Shown here piece by piece: positions 1 through 11,308 of a DNA stretch of 64,000 nucleotides. The stretch comes from Plazaster borealis (taxonomy: Eukaryota; Echinodermata; Asteroidea; Forcipulatida; Labidiasteridae), in NCBI GenBank assembly GCA_021014325.1, contig CM037476.1, positions 16,838,827 through 16,902,826 of the forward strand. The letters run 5' to 3'. The notes under the pieces are model-generated. The model did not search any database. It worked only from the letters and a program-made list of their open reading frames with translations, and was not told the origin of the DNA. The position numbers and the translations under genes are program-made. Every line of letters begins with the position of its first letter. Positions within the stretch are counted from its first letter, which is position 1.

Positions 1-20
1 TTATTCTTTTGAATAATATT

Positions 21-233
21 TTGTTGTGTCAGTGCTACAATGTTGTATCTCGATTTTGCAACGACCTTGTATCTCGCACGAAAATGCTCGTAGCTAAAAC
101 AGTGTATCTTGGCGCGTAGTTGTTTTGTGTGTACATACGGGCTATTTTAAGCGAGATACAACGTTGTGACAATTTGAACTTTGTGTGTAACGTAAGTGCT
201 ATTTTTGGAGATGTATTTGCACTGACAAAACGA
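21..233 (+). mobile_element. MITE family A, copy 1
   Basis: This element of about 213 bp has imperfect terminal inverted repeats: TTGTGTCAGTGC followed by GTATCTC at the left, GAGAT and TTTGCACTGACA at the right. It contains repeated TTGTATCTCG words and no coding capacity. The same element recurs at 4251-4638 (inverted, enlarged) and 6490-6716. It ends 65 bp before the CDK8 exon at 299. The transposase superfamily is not identifiable. Confidence 0.7.
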
Positions 234-298
234 TTTAAATATATTGATATTGATATTGAAATATTGATATTTATTTGTACATTTACTGACTCACACAG

Positions 299-442
299 CA
301 CATCATAAAGCATCATCGAGCGAATAAAGCCAGTAAGAAGGGACCGCCGGCTGTACCGCCCTCTATGGTCAAGTCATTGCTATTCCAAATCCTAGATGGA
401 ATTCACTATCTACATTCAAATTGGGTACTTCACAGAGATCTG
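299..442 (+). CDS. CDK8: CDK8 exon with HRDL catalytic loop (partial gene)
   Basis: This is an internal exon of cyclin-dependent kinase 8, the kinase of the Mediator CDK8 module, which pairs with cyclin C and phosphorylates transcription factors and the RNA polymerase II machinery in the nucleus. It encodes 48 codons, from [10 protein letters not shown] through [20 protein letters not shown] to VLHRDL. The HRD catalytic-loop motif closes the exon, and the stretch is nearly identical to vertebrate CDK8. It starts after a CACAG acceptor and ends at a GTAAGT donor, phase 0. Upstream exons (glycine loop, lysine, SMSACRE helix) lie before the window. CDK19 arose from CDK8 within vertebrates, so CDK8 is the natural name here. 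Confidence 0.95.
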
Positions 443-2253
443 GTAAGTACAATAAGTAAGAAACTTGTCATTTTTATTTCTAGACATTATTTGGCATAGA
501 TCCCTTGCATAAGCTGCCATCTTTGATGGTAAACAATGGAAAAGTACAAACGCGTACAATCATGTACGCGCCACGCACAGCCCTAAAAAAGGTTTGAGCC
601 AGGATTTGGTAAAAGGGTGTCCAAATTTGCTGGAAATGTAAAAATTGGGTGTCCAAATTGTTCACTTTCGATACATTTACATGTAAATGACAGATAAAAC
701 AGGGTGTCCAAATTTAAAATAGGGTGTCCAAAAGACACCCAGACACCCCTCTGGCTAACACTACGAGTCCCTCCATCAACGACAGGTGTTCTTTTGTCAT
801 CAATGATGGCGGTTTTTGAGCTTGTGAGGTCATGTGAAATCTATCAATAGACGATGTTTACTCATCATGACACCACATGTTTCCAAATGAGCTGCAGAGC
901 CTGGACTTCCTGCAGGCACTATTTGCACACATTTTGGGAGTCAATTCCTTTGTGTACATTTTGATTCCCAAAACGGCGGACAGGATAGAAGCGTGGTGCT
1001 GCGAGTTGTGCAACGGGTCAAAAGACGATGTTACTCATCACATGTTTACAAATGAGCCACAGAGCGTGGACTTCTGCAGGCCTGAATTGTACACAGCTCA
1101 TTTGAAAAAAAAGCATAAAAATCTTTCATTATGGAGATTGAATTGCAAGTTTTTAAGTCAACTTTTGACAAAACTTAAACAAGACAGTGACACACCTCAA
1201 ACCTTACTCACCTGTTATTTTTGTACGATACTTTTTCAGTCATAAATCCTCCTGTATCTATGCAGTATTAGCCGAAGACATCAGTGATCGATAGTGGATT
1301 GTGTATGATGTACACTCGTTAGTAATTCGTAATAGTGCGCCCTCTTACGGCATGATTTAACCAACTTCACAAGCTCTCACTATATCTTGGGAATCCTAGA
1401 TTCATCGGTTGAACTTTGTCTTTGTTTTTTTCTCACCAGTCTCTCCTAGGAAACCACACAAATTCACAGAAATCAATTTACATAAATTATTATTGTTAAC
1501 AAACATGACCCTGGGTCAAATAATAGTTTGCGTAAAATTATTTCAGTGATCACTTGATCGCTTGTGATCGCTTGCTATGTCACAAGGCAATCTCCAACAA
1601 GAAGAAAACATCCTTAGTACAAAAATATAGAGACCCATTTATCTCAGAATGATGTCAACAGATGTTTTGGATGTTGACAAATTTTGCACTAGAAGGGTAT
1701 CAAATACAATGGCAATTTACACCATTTTAGCGTGAGGTTAGAGACTTGTAATTTTTTCCCCACTCACATGAGGACTCTATATATTGGAAAATGAGTACAT
1801 CACAAAATTGAATTGGTCTTTTCCCTTCCTCTTTAAATTTTTTTTTTAACAAAGTAGTAAGAAACTTTTTGTGGAAAAACGTGAGTGCGCCTTTTGCATG
1901 CTGTGCTGTTGGTTGCCTGTTAAAATTGCCACATCTGACATGGCCCTTATTTTCCTTCAACCTAAGGACATGTCACATGAGGCAATTTACAGGCAACCAG
2001 TTCCAGGCAATCTCCAATAAGAAAACTCAATCACATTTCAGTTCTCTCATTATTTTCCTGGGGATAGTGAGTAACAGCTAGAAGAATGTCTTTTGTGCTG
2101 CCGAAAGTGTTCCTTGTGCATACAGCGCAAGAGGTTGACTTCAAGCTGCCTGTAAAAATTGCCATGTGTGACATGGTCTCTACATGCATGGTTTGATCTT
2201 ACTTTCATAACTGTCTTTAATGTTATTTTGTATTACATCTTATTTCTCCACAG
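443..2253 (+). other. CDK8 intron with degenerate repeats
   Basis: No gene is seen. At 610-745 the words GGTGTCCAAAT recur four or five times. Two direct copies of a segment of about 65 bp lie at 842-935 and 1023-1085, both containing ACATGTTT, AAATGAGC and GGACTTC. The stretch 1697-1790 is a copy of a dispersed sequence that also occurs at 29995-30085. Open frames here show no recognisable protein. Confidence 0.6.
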
Positions 2254-2311
2254 AAACCAGCAAACATTCTTGTCATGGGGGAGGGCCAAGAGAGAGGCAG
2301 AGTAAAAATTG
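2254..2311 (+). CDS. CDK8: CDK8 exon with KPANIL
   Basis: This 58-nt exon continues the catalytic loop as KPANILVMGEGQERGRVKI. The Lys and Asn of KPANI are the catalytic-loop residues that follow HRDL of the previous exon. It lies between a CTCCACAG acceptor and a GTGAGC donor. It ends one base into the Ala codon that opens the ADMG motif, which the next exon completes. Confidence 0.95.
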
Positions 2312-2344
2312 GTGAGCACTGTAGCCCCTTTCACACCACAGATC

Positions 2345-2560
2345 CAATTCCAAGGAAATTCCTTCTTCTCACCCATACACTCTTGCTTTTTGCTGAGATG
2401 TAGAACAAAGAGCCATTCCAACAGCTTTATTCCACATACTGCATCTCTTTGGAACTCCTTGCCTGGTGCATGTTTCCCTCTATCCTACAATCTAGGCTGT
2501 TTTAAGAGGAATACCAATTCCTACCTTCAGCTCCCCCGAGTTATTTTCATCCTATATTTT
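2345..2560 (+). pseudogene. 3' fragment of a non-LTR retrotransposon reverse transcriptase ORF
   Basis: The plus-strand frame reads RTKSHSNSFIPHTASLWNSL and then FKRNTNSYL. This is the typical extreme C-terminus of CR1/L2/Jockey-like reverse transcriptases, where an NSFIPRTxxLWNSLP motif is followed by a FKRxLxxYL helix. The complete LINE at 21.7-25.6 kb has the equivalent NNSFFPRTIRDWNSL. Nothing of the catalytic domain remains. It sits in a CDK8 intron immediately after the exon ending at 2311, so it is a dead 3' stub. Confidence 0.7.
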
Positions 2561-2646
2561 CTTCTTGTAGCCCCTTACCAAGAGTGGCTTTTAGCCTTGT
2601 TTGGGGCTAACTTGCATACACATTTCTTTGTTTAAGTGTACAGTAA

Positions 2647-2829
<183 letters not shown>

Positions 2830-3182
2830 TGAGATATCTTAGAAAAAAAATGGTGTGGCCAAAATTTGTTCTTAGCAAGTTTTGGGGTTACCACTACTGA
2901 GCTTGAGTTCAGAAAAAAGCTGAGATTTATCTTAAGATGAGTTGTCAATATTGCCATAGTGATTTGTAAAAGTGACATCACACTTTGCTTAGCAATTAAG
3001 ATTGAAAGCCTTCGAGAAAGACTCTGCTAGGGTCGAAACGTCAGGCAATTAACTACAATTATTTTGCATTTGTACCAAAGAACCTTCTGGTTGGTAAGCG
3101 GTTTGCAACAGCTAATTCTATTTTCTCAATTAAGATTGATTCACACATCTTAAGATAAATTTTAGCTCTTTGTAAAATCCAG

Positions 3183-3363
3183 TCCTGGGGCCAATTTCAT
3201 AGAGCTACTAGAAAATATTGCTCAGGAAAATTATCTGATAAGCAATCCGGTTGCCAGTCACAAACAACGCACAGTACTTGTATTTTGGCTGGTAACGTGT
3301 TTCTGCTGAGAATTTTCTCTGCTTAGCAATTTTGTGTGCTTAGTGGCTCTAGGAAAGTGGCCT
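3183..3363. mobile_element. Inverted-repeat element (MITE-like)
   Basis: The ends are inverted relative to each other: GGGGCCAATTTCATAGAGC at the left and GTGGCTCTAGGAAAGTGGCC at the right, around an AT-rich centre with GCTTAGCAA words. A related foldback with GGGCCCAATTTCATGGCTC and its inverse lies at 52727-52835. There is no coding capacity. Confidence 0.55.
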
Positions 3364-3384
3364 ACATGTATGTTATAAAGCATA

Positions 3385-3540
3385 GTGTGTCGTGGCAGAG
3401 TGGTCTAGAGAAACAAAATCAAGTTCTGATGGCTGAGTCATCACGGTGTGGGTTCGAATCCTGGTCTAGACACTTGTGTCCTTGGACAAGACACTCAACA
3501 GTAATTGCTTCTCATCACCCAGGAGTATTAGGGTAGATAT
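3385..3540 (+). repeat. tRNA-derived SINE
   Basis: The plus strand carries an A-box-like TGGCAGAGTGGTCTAGAG and a B box GGGTTCGAATCC. It is followed by the SINE body CTTGTGTCCTTGGACAAGAC, which is shared with the SINEs at 8.9, 29.3 and 51.7 kb. The head resembles a class II (Ser/Leu) tRNA. Confidence 0.7.
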
Positions 3541-4250
3541 TGTTGATGCAATCAATTAATAGCAACCTGTGTGTCCATTTGGCTGCCGGTTATGCATACT
3601 CCTAAGGAGTTGAGATGGTTTGAGGACTGCTTAAAGGCAGGTACTACTTTGGCAATGACCCCCAATTTTTTTTAAAAAATTTCTATCCAAAAGCGCACTT
3701 GTTATAAAGATCGTAATAGCGGTAAATATCCTGCATTTCCGTCTGAAATGCCCCCCTTGATTGGCAATCAATAAAAGTATGTCGAAAAATTTGAATGTAC
3801 AAAATTCCCCTGAAGGCGAGCTTTGGAGATTCAAATATCTGATAACAATGATGACTGTTCCACTAATAAGCATTTGTAACTTGGCCCTGAAGTACCATGT
3901 CCTACAAAATCAGACAACTTTCTGGAATTTTTTTGGGACTGCTTGGGTTTCAAAGCTCGCGGACAACGTTGGTAATTGTGAAAGACCAGTATCTGCACTT
4001 TATGCGACCCAACATATAAATGAAATAACAAATCTGTGAAAGTTTGAGCTTAACCGGTTATTGGAGTCACAAAGAAATGGAAAAACTGTTTACACTGTTT
4101 TCAAATGCAGGTTTTGAACTTGTGAGATCAAAACTAATTGTTTTACTCATTTCTCGAAAAACTGTAGCATCTCAATTTTTGAGCAAAACTATTTCAACGG
4201 AAGTTTTGCACTATAACCATCTTCATACCATGTATGTGCAAATCTATGAA

Positions 4251-4638
4251 CGTGTCGTGTCATTGCAAAAACTTTGTATCTCCTAAAATAGCACTTATGT
4301 TACGCGCAAGTTTTAAATTGACAGAACGTTGTATCTCGTTTAAAATAGCCCCGATATACAGACATGCTTAGTAGAGGGAAATAGTGGGGTTTCCACAGGT
4401 TGTGACTATGATCCCTTTTCTTTAATCTTTTCTGTTAAAACATTGTGGGGTTCACCCCACAATGTGAGAAAAGCCACAAGTACAGTTCCTACCTATAAAT
4501 AGCCCCTCAATCTAGCTCTAGTACGTACACACAAAACAAGTGTGCGCAGAGATATAACATATTTGCATGGAGCATTTTCTTGTGTGATATGAATATTTTA
4601 CAAAATTGAGATACAAGGTTTTTGCACTGACACGACGA
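4251..4638 (-). mobile_element. MITE family A, copy 2 (inverted, with internal insertion)
   Basis: The ends are CGTGTCGTGTCATTGCAAAA and TTTTTGCACTGACACGACG, inverted to each other and matching the family A termini. Between about 4365 and 4510 it carries about 145 bp absent from copies 1 and 3, including the palindrome TGTGGGGTTCACCCCACA. It is inserted inside the family C element. Confidence 0.7.
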
Positions 4639-4648
4639 GATGTTTTCA

Positions 4649-5216
<568 letters not shown>

Positions 5217-5264
5217 TAATGACGATTATATACATTCATTTATTACGATTTGGGGTTGAAAAAA

Positions 5265-5350
5265 AAACATTTTCTAGAGCAGGATTTGAACCAACAACCT
5301 CCGGATTAATGTGCCGGCACTCTACCAACTGAGCTATCTAGCCCTAGGTT
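5265..5350 (-). repeat. tRNA-like sequence (SINE head or tRNA pseudogene)
   Basis: On the minus strand there is a D-arm-like TAGCTCAGTTGGTAGAGT, a 17-nt anticodon-arm-like segment and a T-arm-like GTTGGTTCAAATCC. Stem pairing is imperfect in the anticodon and T arms and the acceptor stem is short, so a functional tRNA gene is unlikely. Confidence 0.6.
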
Positions 5351-5448
5351 GGCGGTCTCCCTTTTTTGTCAATATCTTTGTTAACGGTTGTATGGATTTT
5401 GACTGGCACACAAAGATCATTCTGGGTTTTTTTTCTTCACACCTGTAG

Positions 5449-5518
5449 AGAAAGATTGGGAAGATATCAAGAAGATGCCAGAATACCCCACCCTCGTCAA
5501 AGACTTCAGGAGATCCAA
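5449..5518 (+). CDS. CDK8: CDK8 exon, [11 protein letters not shown]
   Basis: This 70-nt exon encodes [20 protein letters not shown] followed by RRS, matching the vertebrate CDK8 segment that begins [16 protein letters not shown]. The acceptor is CCTGTAG and the donor GTAGGA is slightly weak. Reading continues in frame into the exon at 6760, where the split codon gives Asn. Confidence 0.93.
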
Positions 5519-6759
5519 GTAGGAAAATATTTATTTTTTATTTTTAAATTCTTCCATTTTTTTTCTTCCAACCTGATGGGATTATTTGAGCGGAATTGCC
5601 AGAATAATTTTGGTACAAACCATGACTTAAGAAAGCCAAGAGAACAAAGATTCTGTTTGAAATAATGGGATTTGTTGTTTCTCTTTCGAGAAAATTCCAT
5701 ATTCACACACTGTGAACAGCTAAATACGGATGCCAATTTGGCACATAACTTGAACCACAACTGGTATCTCAGTCTGCTCAGACTTACCTCCATGGAGGCA
5801 AAATACAATGAAATACAACGGTGAAAGCGTCTCGATGAAAAGTAATCTTCTTGCAATGATTTGACAAAGGCCTGGAATCGGGATTACTCAATAACCCCAA
5901 CACAAAGGCAGAATTTTACTTACTTTTCATGACCAACTGTCCTCTTTGTGTGGGGTATACAAAGCGTTGTTCAGGGAGTGCATGCTCTGACCACGCTCTG
6001 AGCAGCCTTTGTTCCGGTCATATAATGTGACACGAAAATGCAAAATGCACGTCACCCAAATTCTAGCAGGGAAAATATTGGCATGTCAACACGACATCCA
6101 GTGTCAACTGGTTAACACTTAAACAATTTAAATCTTGTGTCCATTGCCTCAACATTAATTTATTCTTCATCTTACATTGTAAGAGTTGAATAGGGGATGT
6201 AATAATTTCATCGGATACTTAAAGAAAAAATGTGTTAATATATTTTTGTTTACCCTACACCATATAAGCACTGTCTTGTCAATGTCTTCCCGAGTTGGAA
6301 CCCACGACCTTTGCCATTCTAGAGCAGATGTTTTACCACTAGATGGATGTTAAGTTTTGTCAGTGCAAACTGATTGAGTGGAAATAAACTGAACTCACTG
6401 GAAAATGGAACCAAGAGTTGGAAGATTAAACTCAAATATGAAATACATACACATCAAGACAATTATGGTATGTAGCTGACATTACATTTCGTCGCGTCAG
6501 TGCAAAAAACGTATCTCGATTTTGCAAAAACATTGTATCTTGCCTGAAAATGTTCGGTGCAAAAACGTTTTATCTCGACGCGTATCATTTGTTTTGTGTG
6601 TACATCTGGGCTATTTTAAGCGAGACACCCAAACTACATTTTGACAGTTTCAAACTCGTGCGTATTATAATTATGTGCTATTTTAGGAGATTTGACGTTT
6701 TTGTACTGACACAACAAGTTGTTTATTTGATCATCAAACTCATCATATTTTATTTTTAG
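5519..6759 (+). other. CDK8 intron, mostly featureless
   Basis: I see no gene or clear repeat between 5519 and about 6490. The rest is MITE family A copy 3. Open frames in this stretch have no recognisable protein features. Confidence 0.6.
6490..6716 (+). mobile_element. MITE family A, copy 3
   Basis: It begins CGTCGCGTCAGTGCAAAAAA and ends TTTTTGTACTGACACAAC. The inverted termini and the internal GTATCTCG words match the copies at 21-233 and 4251-4638. It ends 43 bp before a CDK8 exon. Confidence 0.72.
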
Positions 6760-6832
6760 TTACACAAGCTCTTGCCTCATCAAATACATGGAAAAGCACA
6801 AGATCAAGCCAGAAACGAGAGCATTTCAGCTG
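6760..6832 (+). CDS. CDK8: CDK8 exon, [17 protein letters not shown]
   Basis: This 73-nt exon encodes [20 protein letters not shown] and AFQL, aligning with the CDK8 segment [20 protein letters not shown]. The acceptor is TTTTTAG and the donor GTGAGT. A small inverted-repeat transposon ends only about 43 bp upstream, so most of the acceptor-side intron sequence is transposon. Confidence 0.94.
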
Positions 6833-7435
6833 GTGAGTAATCCAAAAGGGCTGTCCTGTTCATAAAGTGTGACGTAATTCCACTATAAGCCATGCCCACT
6901 TCACAGTAACTGGCTCCACTTATTACCAGAAGCCAATAGCAGTTGCATTGAGCTAGTTTTTTTGTTGATGATTTATGCAAGAAAAGTTGGATCTGGCTTT
7001 TACATCATGTTCTTTAAAGACTAAAGTTTTCTTTGAATTAAAAGTTTACGTTATAAAAAAAAATGCTTTTTGAAGGATGAAATTTGTGATTTATTTTGAA
7101 AAAATACTTGCAAATGTATTCCTACTTCTGAGCTGGAAGTGGCAGAAACTGTGGGGATGCAGCAGATTTGCACACATGTGACACAATGACTTACCAACTG
7201 GATGCCGTGATTAACCATACTGGGTTCACCCCGTGCACAATTTAGCAGGCTTATGCTCAAGAAGTGCTGGCCAGTACACAAACAACAATAATAATATACA
7301 TAATGGTATTAATTTTTTACAGATTCAAGACCAAATTCACATCAATAATTAAAACGAAACATTTGAAATTTAAGATTGCAAAGTGGAGGTTTTTAAACCA
7401 AACACAAACATAAAGTTCAATTTAAAGGGATTGTA

Positions 7436-7662
7436 TACGTTTGGTAATTGGAACCCACTGGAATACACAATCTGAGAAACGTTACTGTTAGTATCGCTTC
7501 TCAGATTCAATTTTTTAGGGATAAAAAGTGCTATCTTTTTCCATAACCGCAAGTGAAAAGTTTCTTTAAAATGCATTATACTATCGTGAGCTGCTGTACT
7601 TCTTACCAGTTGTTTTTATTGCCATTAATTTTCAGAGTCATTACCAAACGTATACAGACCCT
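7436..7662 (+). mobile_element. TTAA-flanked MITE family B
   Basis: The left end AGGGATTGTATACGTTTGG and the right end CCAAACGTATACAGACCCT are near-perfect inverted repeats, and TTAA stands on both sides. TTAA target duplication is known for piggyBac and Kolobok transposons; the superfamily cannot be fixed from the termini alone. Other copies lie at 26909-27282, 30119-30446 (inverted) and 49386-49652. Confidence 0.8.
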
Positions 7663-7784
7663 TTAAGTCTCAAAATGGCGAGTGTGGCAGTCAGTAGCCG
7701 CATGTGACGGTGTGGTGTAAGGGGTCATATGTAACAATTACTACAAGATTTTAGGTTGGATACCTGTTACGGTTACACACCTAT

Positions 7785-7965
7785 GTTCCGACACCTCTTT
7801 GTTCTGACACCCCTATGTTCTGACAACCATAGTGTGTTTTCCTATTGCTACCCTAACTCTAACCCTAACCCTAACCCGTACCCTAGCATGTAAATCATGA
7901 GGGTTTTTTCGGAACATAGGGTTGTCGGAACATAGGGGTGTCGGAATATAGAGCAGTCACCACTG
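7785..7965. repeat. Foldback element containing CCCTAA repeats
   Basis: The left arm repeats CTATGTTCYGACA and the right arm its inverse TGTCGGAACATAGGG. The centre contains four or five degenerate CCCTAA units, the animal telomere repeat in C-strand orientation. It is a short internal array inside an inverted repeat, not a chromosome end. Confidence 0.65.
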
Positions 7966-8128
7966 TTGCATATCCTAGACAGACAACTTCCTGACTAGGT
8001 GGATTTGGAGGATTTAGAACTGTTCTAGTTTGTACTAGATAGTCCAACTTCTCCATTAGGTGAATAAGATCAGCATCTGGTACCTGAACCCATATAATAA
8101 ATGCTCTATCTAAACATTGATTCTTTAG

Positions 8129-8226
8129 CTGTCAAAGCTCCTAACCATGGACCCTACAAAGCGTATGACGGCCAAGCAGTCAATGGAAGATCCGTACTTC
8201 ACAGAAGACCCACTGCCAACTGTAGA
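8129..8226 (+). CDS. CDK8: CDK8 exon, end of kinase C-lobe
   Basis: This 98-nt exon encodes [19 protein letters not shown] and [13 protein letters not shown], matching [20 protein letters not shown] in CDK8. The acceptor is TTCTTTAG and the donor GTAAGT is strong. It ends two bases into a codon (GA), so a further exon is expected. The conserved continuation of the family, with a GCQIPYPKREF core, was not found in the remaining 55.8 kb on the plus strand. The gene therefore either has a very long next intron, ends elsewhere, or is cut by rearrangement or assembly. Confidence 0.95.
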
Positions 8227-9852
8227 GTAAGTACATTTAAGAATTTTTAATCTTTGTCTTGATAGATTGTTTTCTTGTACCAAAATGTTTTTGTTTGATC
8301 ATGTGGTTTTGAATTGGAGATGAACTAGGCCAGCCTGAAGTATGATATCATGTGGTGAATACACATGTACATCGACCATGTACATCCCTGTGGAGACATC
8401 TTTTGTTCTTTTACTTTGTCCCTGTAGTTAAGAACCTCCCATTAACTTTGACTTTGTACACAAAATTCATTGTGGAGCACCCCAGTCTTTAGAATTTCTC
8501 TATGGAGATTATTTGTTTTCCCTTTTCGGTTTTGTTCTCGGTCTCCATAAGGTAGCAAATATTAAAAGCACATTGTCAACCCTCCTGCTGTTTGATCATT
8601 CAATGTCATGCTTTGGCTTTTGTATGCTTCAGACACAATGCCTACATGCATTTTGTAATGCGTTACACACATAATGAACATGTATGTATTATTTATTATT
8701 ATTATTATTATTGTTATATATTTCTGGTAATAAAACCAAGGATGCCTCATAAGTGAACTTAATCACTGTAGCTCGCATACCGGACGAAACCTGTAAACAT
8801 GGGTACTTGCTATGTGAACCAGAAACACCGGGGTTAACCCCTACTCTTCCACGATAAGTGTTCTGGGTTCTTTTACGTGCACTACCAATCCTAGTACACG
8901 GGACTTTTGGCTAAATGTTCCATCCAAAAGACAAACCAACTATGGTCTAAAGTATCTTGCTGAAGGATGTCATGACCGGGACTTGAACCCACACTCTGCT
9001 GATCAGAAACACCAGAGCTTGAGTCCGGTGCTTCGCCACCACACGCCACATACATCAGTATATACATACAGTAGTTTTTTCAACAGTCATCTCTTGGTTT
9101 GACTGATAACCAGTCACTCATAATATATTTCTTATATATTTAAAACATTAACTAACTATCTTTCTACAAACATGTTATATCAAGAAATGAATGCCTCCAT
9201 AACACGTATTTGCACAGCTAATGCTCAATAATCAAGTGAGGGTTGCGGTGATGCTATGTGCATATATCTCTTTTTGTGAGTTGTGGTGGTTCTGGGAAGA
9301 ACCGATGGTTTTTAAACCACTCGCCAACCCCCCTTGAGGCGAGTTTTGAAGATTCAAATTTTGCGTCATACTTTGATTGATTTCTAATCAACGAGGACGT
9401 TTCCCAGACGAATTAATTTCACAGGATGCTTATCAAGAACGCTTCGGATGGAAATTACACATTTTTTTCCCCAGGGTCATTACCAAAGTATGACCCTTAC
9501 CTTTAAATACAAGATGGATGTCCACAACGAGGAGCAAGTTACATGTATCTGATATTTCTTGTAATTCTGGCGGGTGCAACCATGTGAGCAATCTCTCTTT
9601 GGACTTTTTGAAGTTTGCCTGATAAATGAAAAAATGCTTTATTCCAGTGCACCATGATAAAGATCTATAGCCAGGAAGTTGGGCTGAAATATCTGTTGTC
9701 TGTTGTGACAAAACAGGTTGATAAATCCCGATTAAAGATATAAACAAATAATTAAAGCTAAAATTGTCATATGTCTTTTCACAAAATGTTCATGGGGCAC
9801 ACTAAGATCTCATCAAGCACGATAGGTTTGGTCGTCGGATTGTCTTCTAAAG
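8227..9852. other. Intergenic or intronic stretch after the last CDK8 exon
   Basis: No gene is seen. It contains a short ATT microsatellite (8692-8715), a tRNA-derived SINE (8755-9055), and at 9330-9507 the end of a TTAA-flanked element related to the sequence beginning at 3629. The strand of the surrounding genes changes here from CDK8 (plus) to the receptor array (minus). Confidence 0.55.
8755..9055 (-). repeat. tRNA-derived SINE
   Basis: Read on the minus strand, a tRNA-like head (GTGTGGGTTCAAGTCCCGG as B box) is followed by a body with GTACTAGGATTGGTAGTGC and ending near GGGGTTAACCCCGG. The same SINE family lies at 29165-29430 and 51535-51795. Confidence 0.7.
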
Positions 9853-10572
9853 TCAGTGACAGCATGATGATCTGAAGTTGTGCAGTGCTTGTTTAAACTC
9901 CCTGTTCCTCCAGTAGTAGATGATGCAATTCAACCAACTGTTGCTGATGAATAGAGTAATGGCAATTAATTTTATAAAAACTTGCTGGTGTTGTGATATT
10001 TCCTAATGATAATGATGTCATGATAATTACTGGAATCCAGCAGAGGCAAGCAGTGCCGGTTATAATGACCACAGTGGTAGCAGACTTTGTACTGATCGGC
10101 CCTGGAACATTCTGTCCCCCTTCAATGTTACCGATAATATTCTGAGCAGCAATGAGTCGTGCCTGAGGTTGAGCAAGTCTCAGAATGTAGGCATAAAGTA
10201 TCAGGATTATTCCAAGTGAAACTCCAATAATTGAAATGCCTATATACCGAATAAAATGATGCTTCACACATTGACTTGCATGTTTTTCCTTCATCATTTC
10301 AAACTGTGTATTTGAAAGGCAATACCAGGCAGAGTATAGTATTATGGTCAAACTCCATACCAGTGTGATCATGACCTTTGATCTTTTTAGTGTCATCAGC
10401 CTCGGATAATGCAGTGAGTAGGTGATCGCTAAGAATCGATCAATTGTCAACAAAACCATTGATGATGTATTTTTTTGACCAATGTTAGTAATACATATGT
10501 TACAATTATTTCACAGAAAGTGCCATTGATTATCCATGAAGTGGATATGAAAAAATACAGACTAGGAATTCC
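9853..10572 (-). pseudogene. GPCR-1, truncated and frameshifted receptor pseudogene
   Basis: The minus-strand homology covers TM3 to the C-terminus of the receptor family: DRFLAITYSLHYPRLMTLKR, the Q-A-R-L-I-A-A-Q-N intracellular loop and a CLCWIPVII TM6. The frame is broken twice. One shift is at a 7-T run near 10466-10472, in TM3. The other is near 9970, so that TM7 is read out of frame. Upstream of 10572 homology stops abruptly and Helitron-like sequence takes over, so the N-terminus, TM1 and most of TM2 are missing. The extracellular-loop-2 sequence (KEKHASQCVKHHF) groups it with the copies at 58.5 and 62.8 kb. Confidence 0.88.
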
Positions 10573-11066
10573 TGTTTGTCCCTTTTTCTCGCAATCGGAA
10601 AGACCATTTGGTTACATTGTCGCTGTTTTACTTCTTCAGAATTGTATCATTGTGATGGTTACATAACCTGGAATCTTCCTTAGATACGAAGACCCTAACA
10701 TTTTTTTTCTTCCAGTGTGACGTCATGGATGACATCATCGTTTAGTTGAAAAATGTTAAATGCTGTTATTTTAGCTCTGTTTTCCAAATGAAAAGGAAGT
10801 GGGATGTTTCCTGTGTAAGAAATATTAAAATAGTAACCTATACGTTTTACAAAACCAATTTATGACATCAAATTCTAACAGTGCCGTTTTTAGAAAAGAT
10901 TTTTAAATTGTTAAGACAAAAATGGGTTGCAAGGCCAAATGGATGGTTCCCTTGATGGATACTTTTTGTATTGTGACATATTATATTTACAAACTTGTCA
11001 TACATTACTTTTCATACATTCAATCCCAAATACCTAGAGTTTGTGAAACAAACTCTAAATTTCTTG
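10573..11066 (+). mobile_element. Helitron-like element H1, 5'-truncated
   Basis: The sequence matches the 3' halves of H2 and H4: CTCGCAATCGGAAAGACCAT, a GACGTCATGGATGACATCATCG palindrome cluster and ATGGGTTGCAAGGCC. It ends in the family 3' signature, a GAGTTTGT/ACAAACTC hairpin followed by 11 nt ending CTTG, where other copies have CTAG. Its left edge is fused to the broken GPCR-1. Confidence 0.65.
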
Positions 11067-11308
11067 TTTGTTTATGCATTTATCGTCCTGCAAAATAAAA
11101 TTCTGCACAATAAATCATTTACACGTAAACCCATCAGGCCAATTTCTCTTCCATCAGTGTAAACTGCCTGTCATGAAAAGATCAATCAAAATATCCTAAA
11201 ACTTTTCTCTGAAAACAAACTTCTGTTTTTACGAAACAGATAATAGTTACAATAGTTGCAAGAACTTTTAAATGCATGATAGATTTAGTGTCGGATTGTC
11301 TTTTAAAG

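Larger units (their letters stand above)
6833..8128 (+). other. CDK8 intron with two small elements
   Basis: No gene is seen. The intron holds a TTAA-flanked MITE (7436-7662) and a foldback element with telomere-like repeats (7785-7965). The remainder shows nothing recognisable. Confidence 0.6.

Noticed and set aside
877..1245. Open frame of 122 residues in the first CDK8 intron
   Set aside because: It spans a local direct repeat, has no recognisable domain and no splice or promoter context.
5265..5350. Functional tRNA gene
   Set aside because: A and B boxes are recognisable, but anticodon and T stems have mismatches and no good acceptor stem forms; it fits a SINE head or tRNA relic.
7845..7890. 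Chromosome end marked by CCCTAA repeats
   Set aside because: Only a few degenerate units inside an inverted-repeat element, with gene-bearing sequence on both sides.
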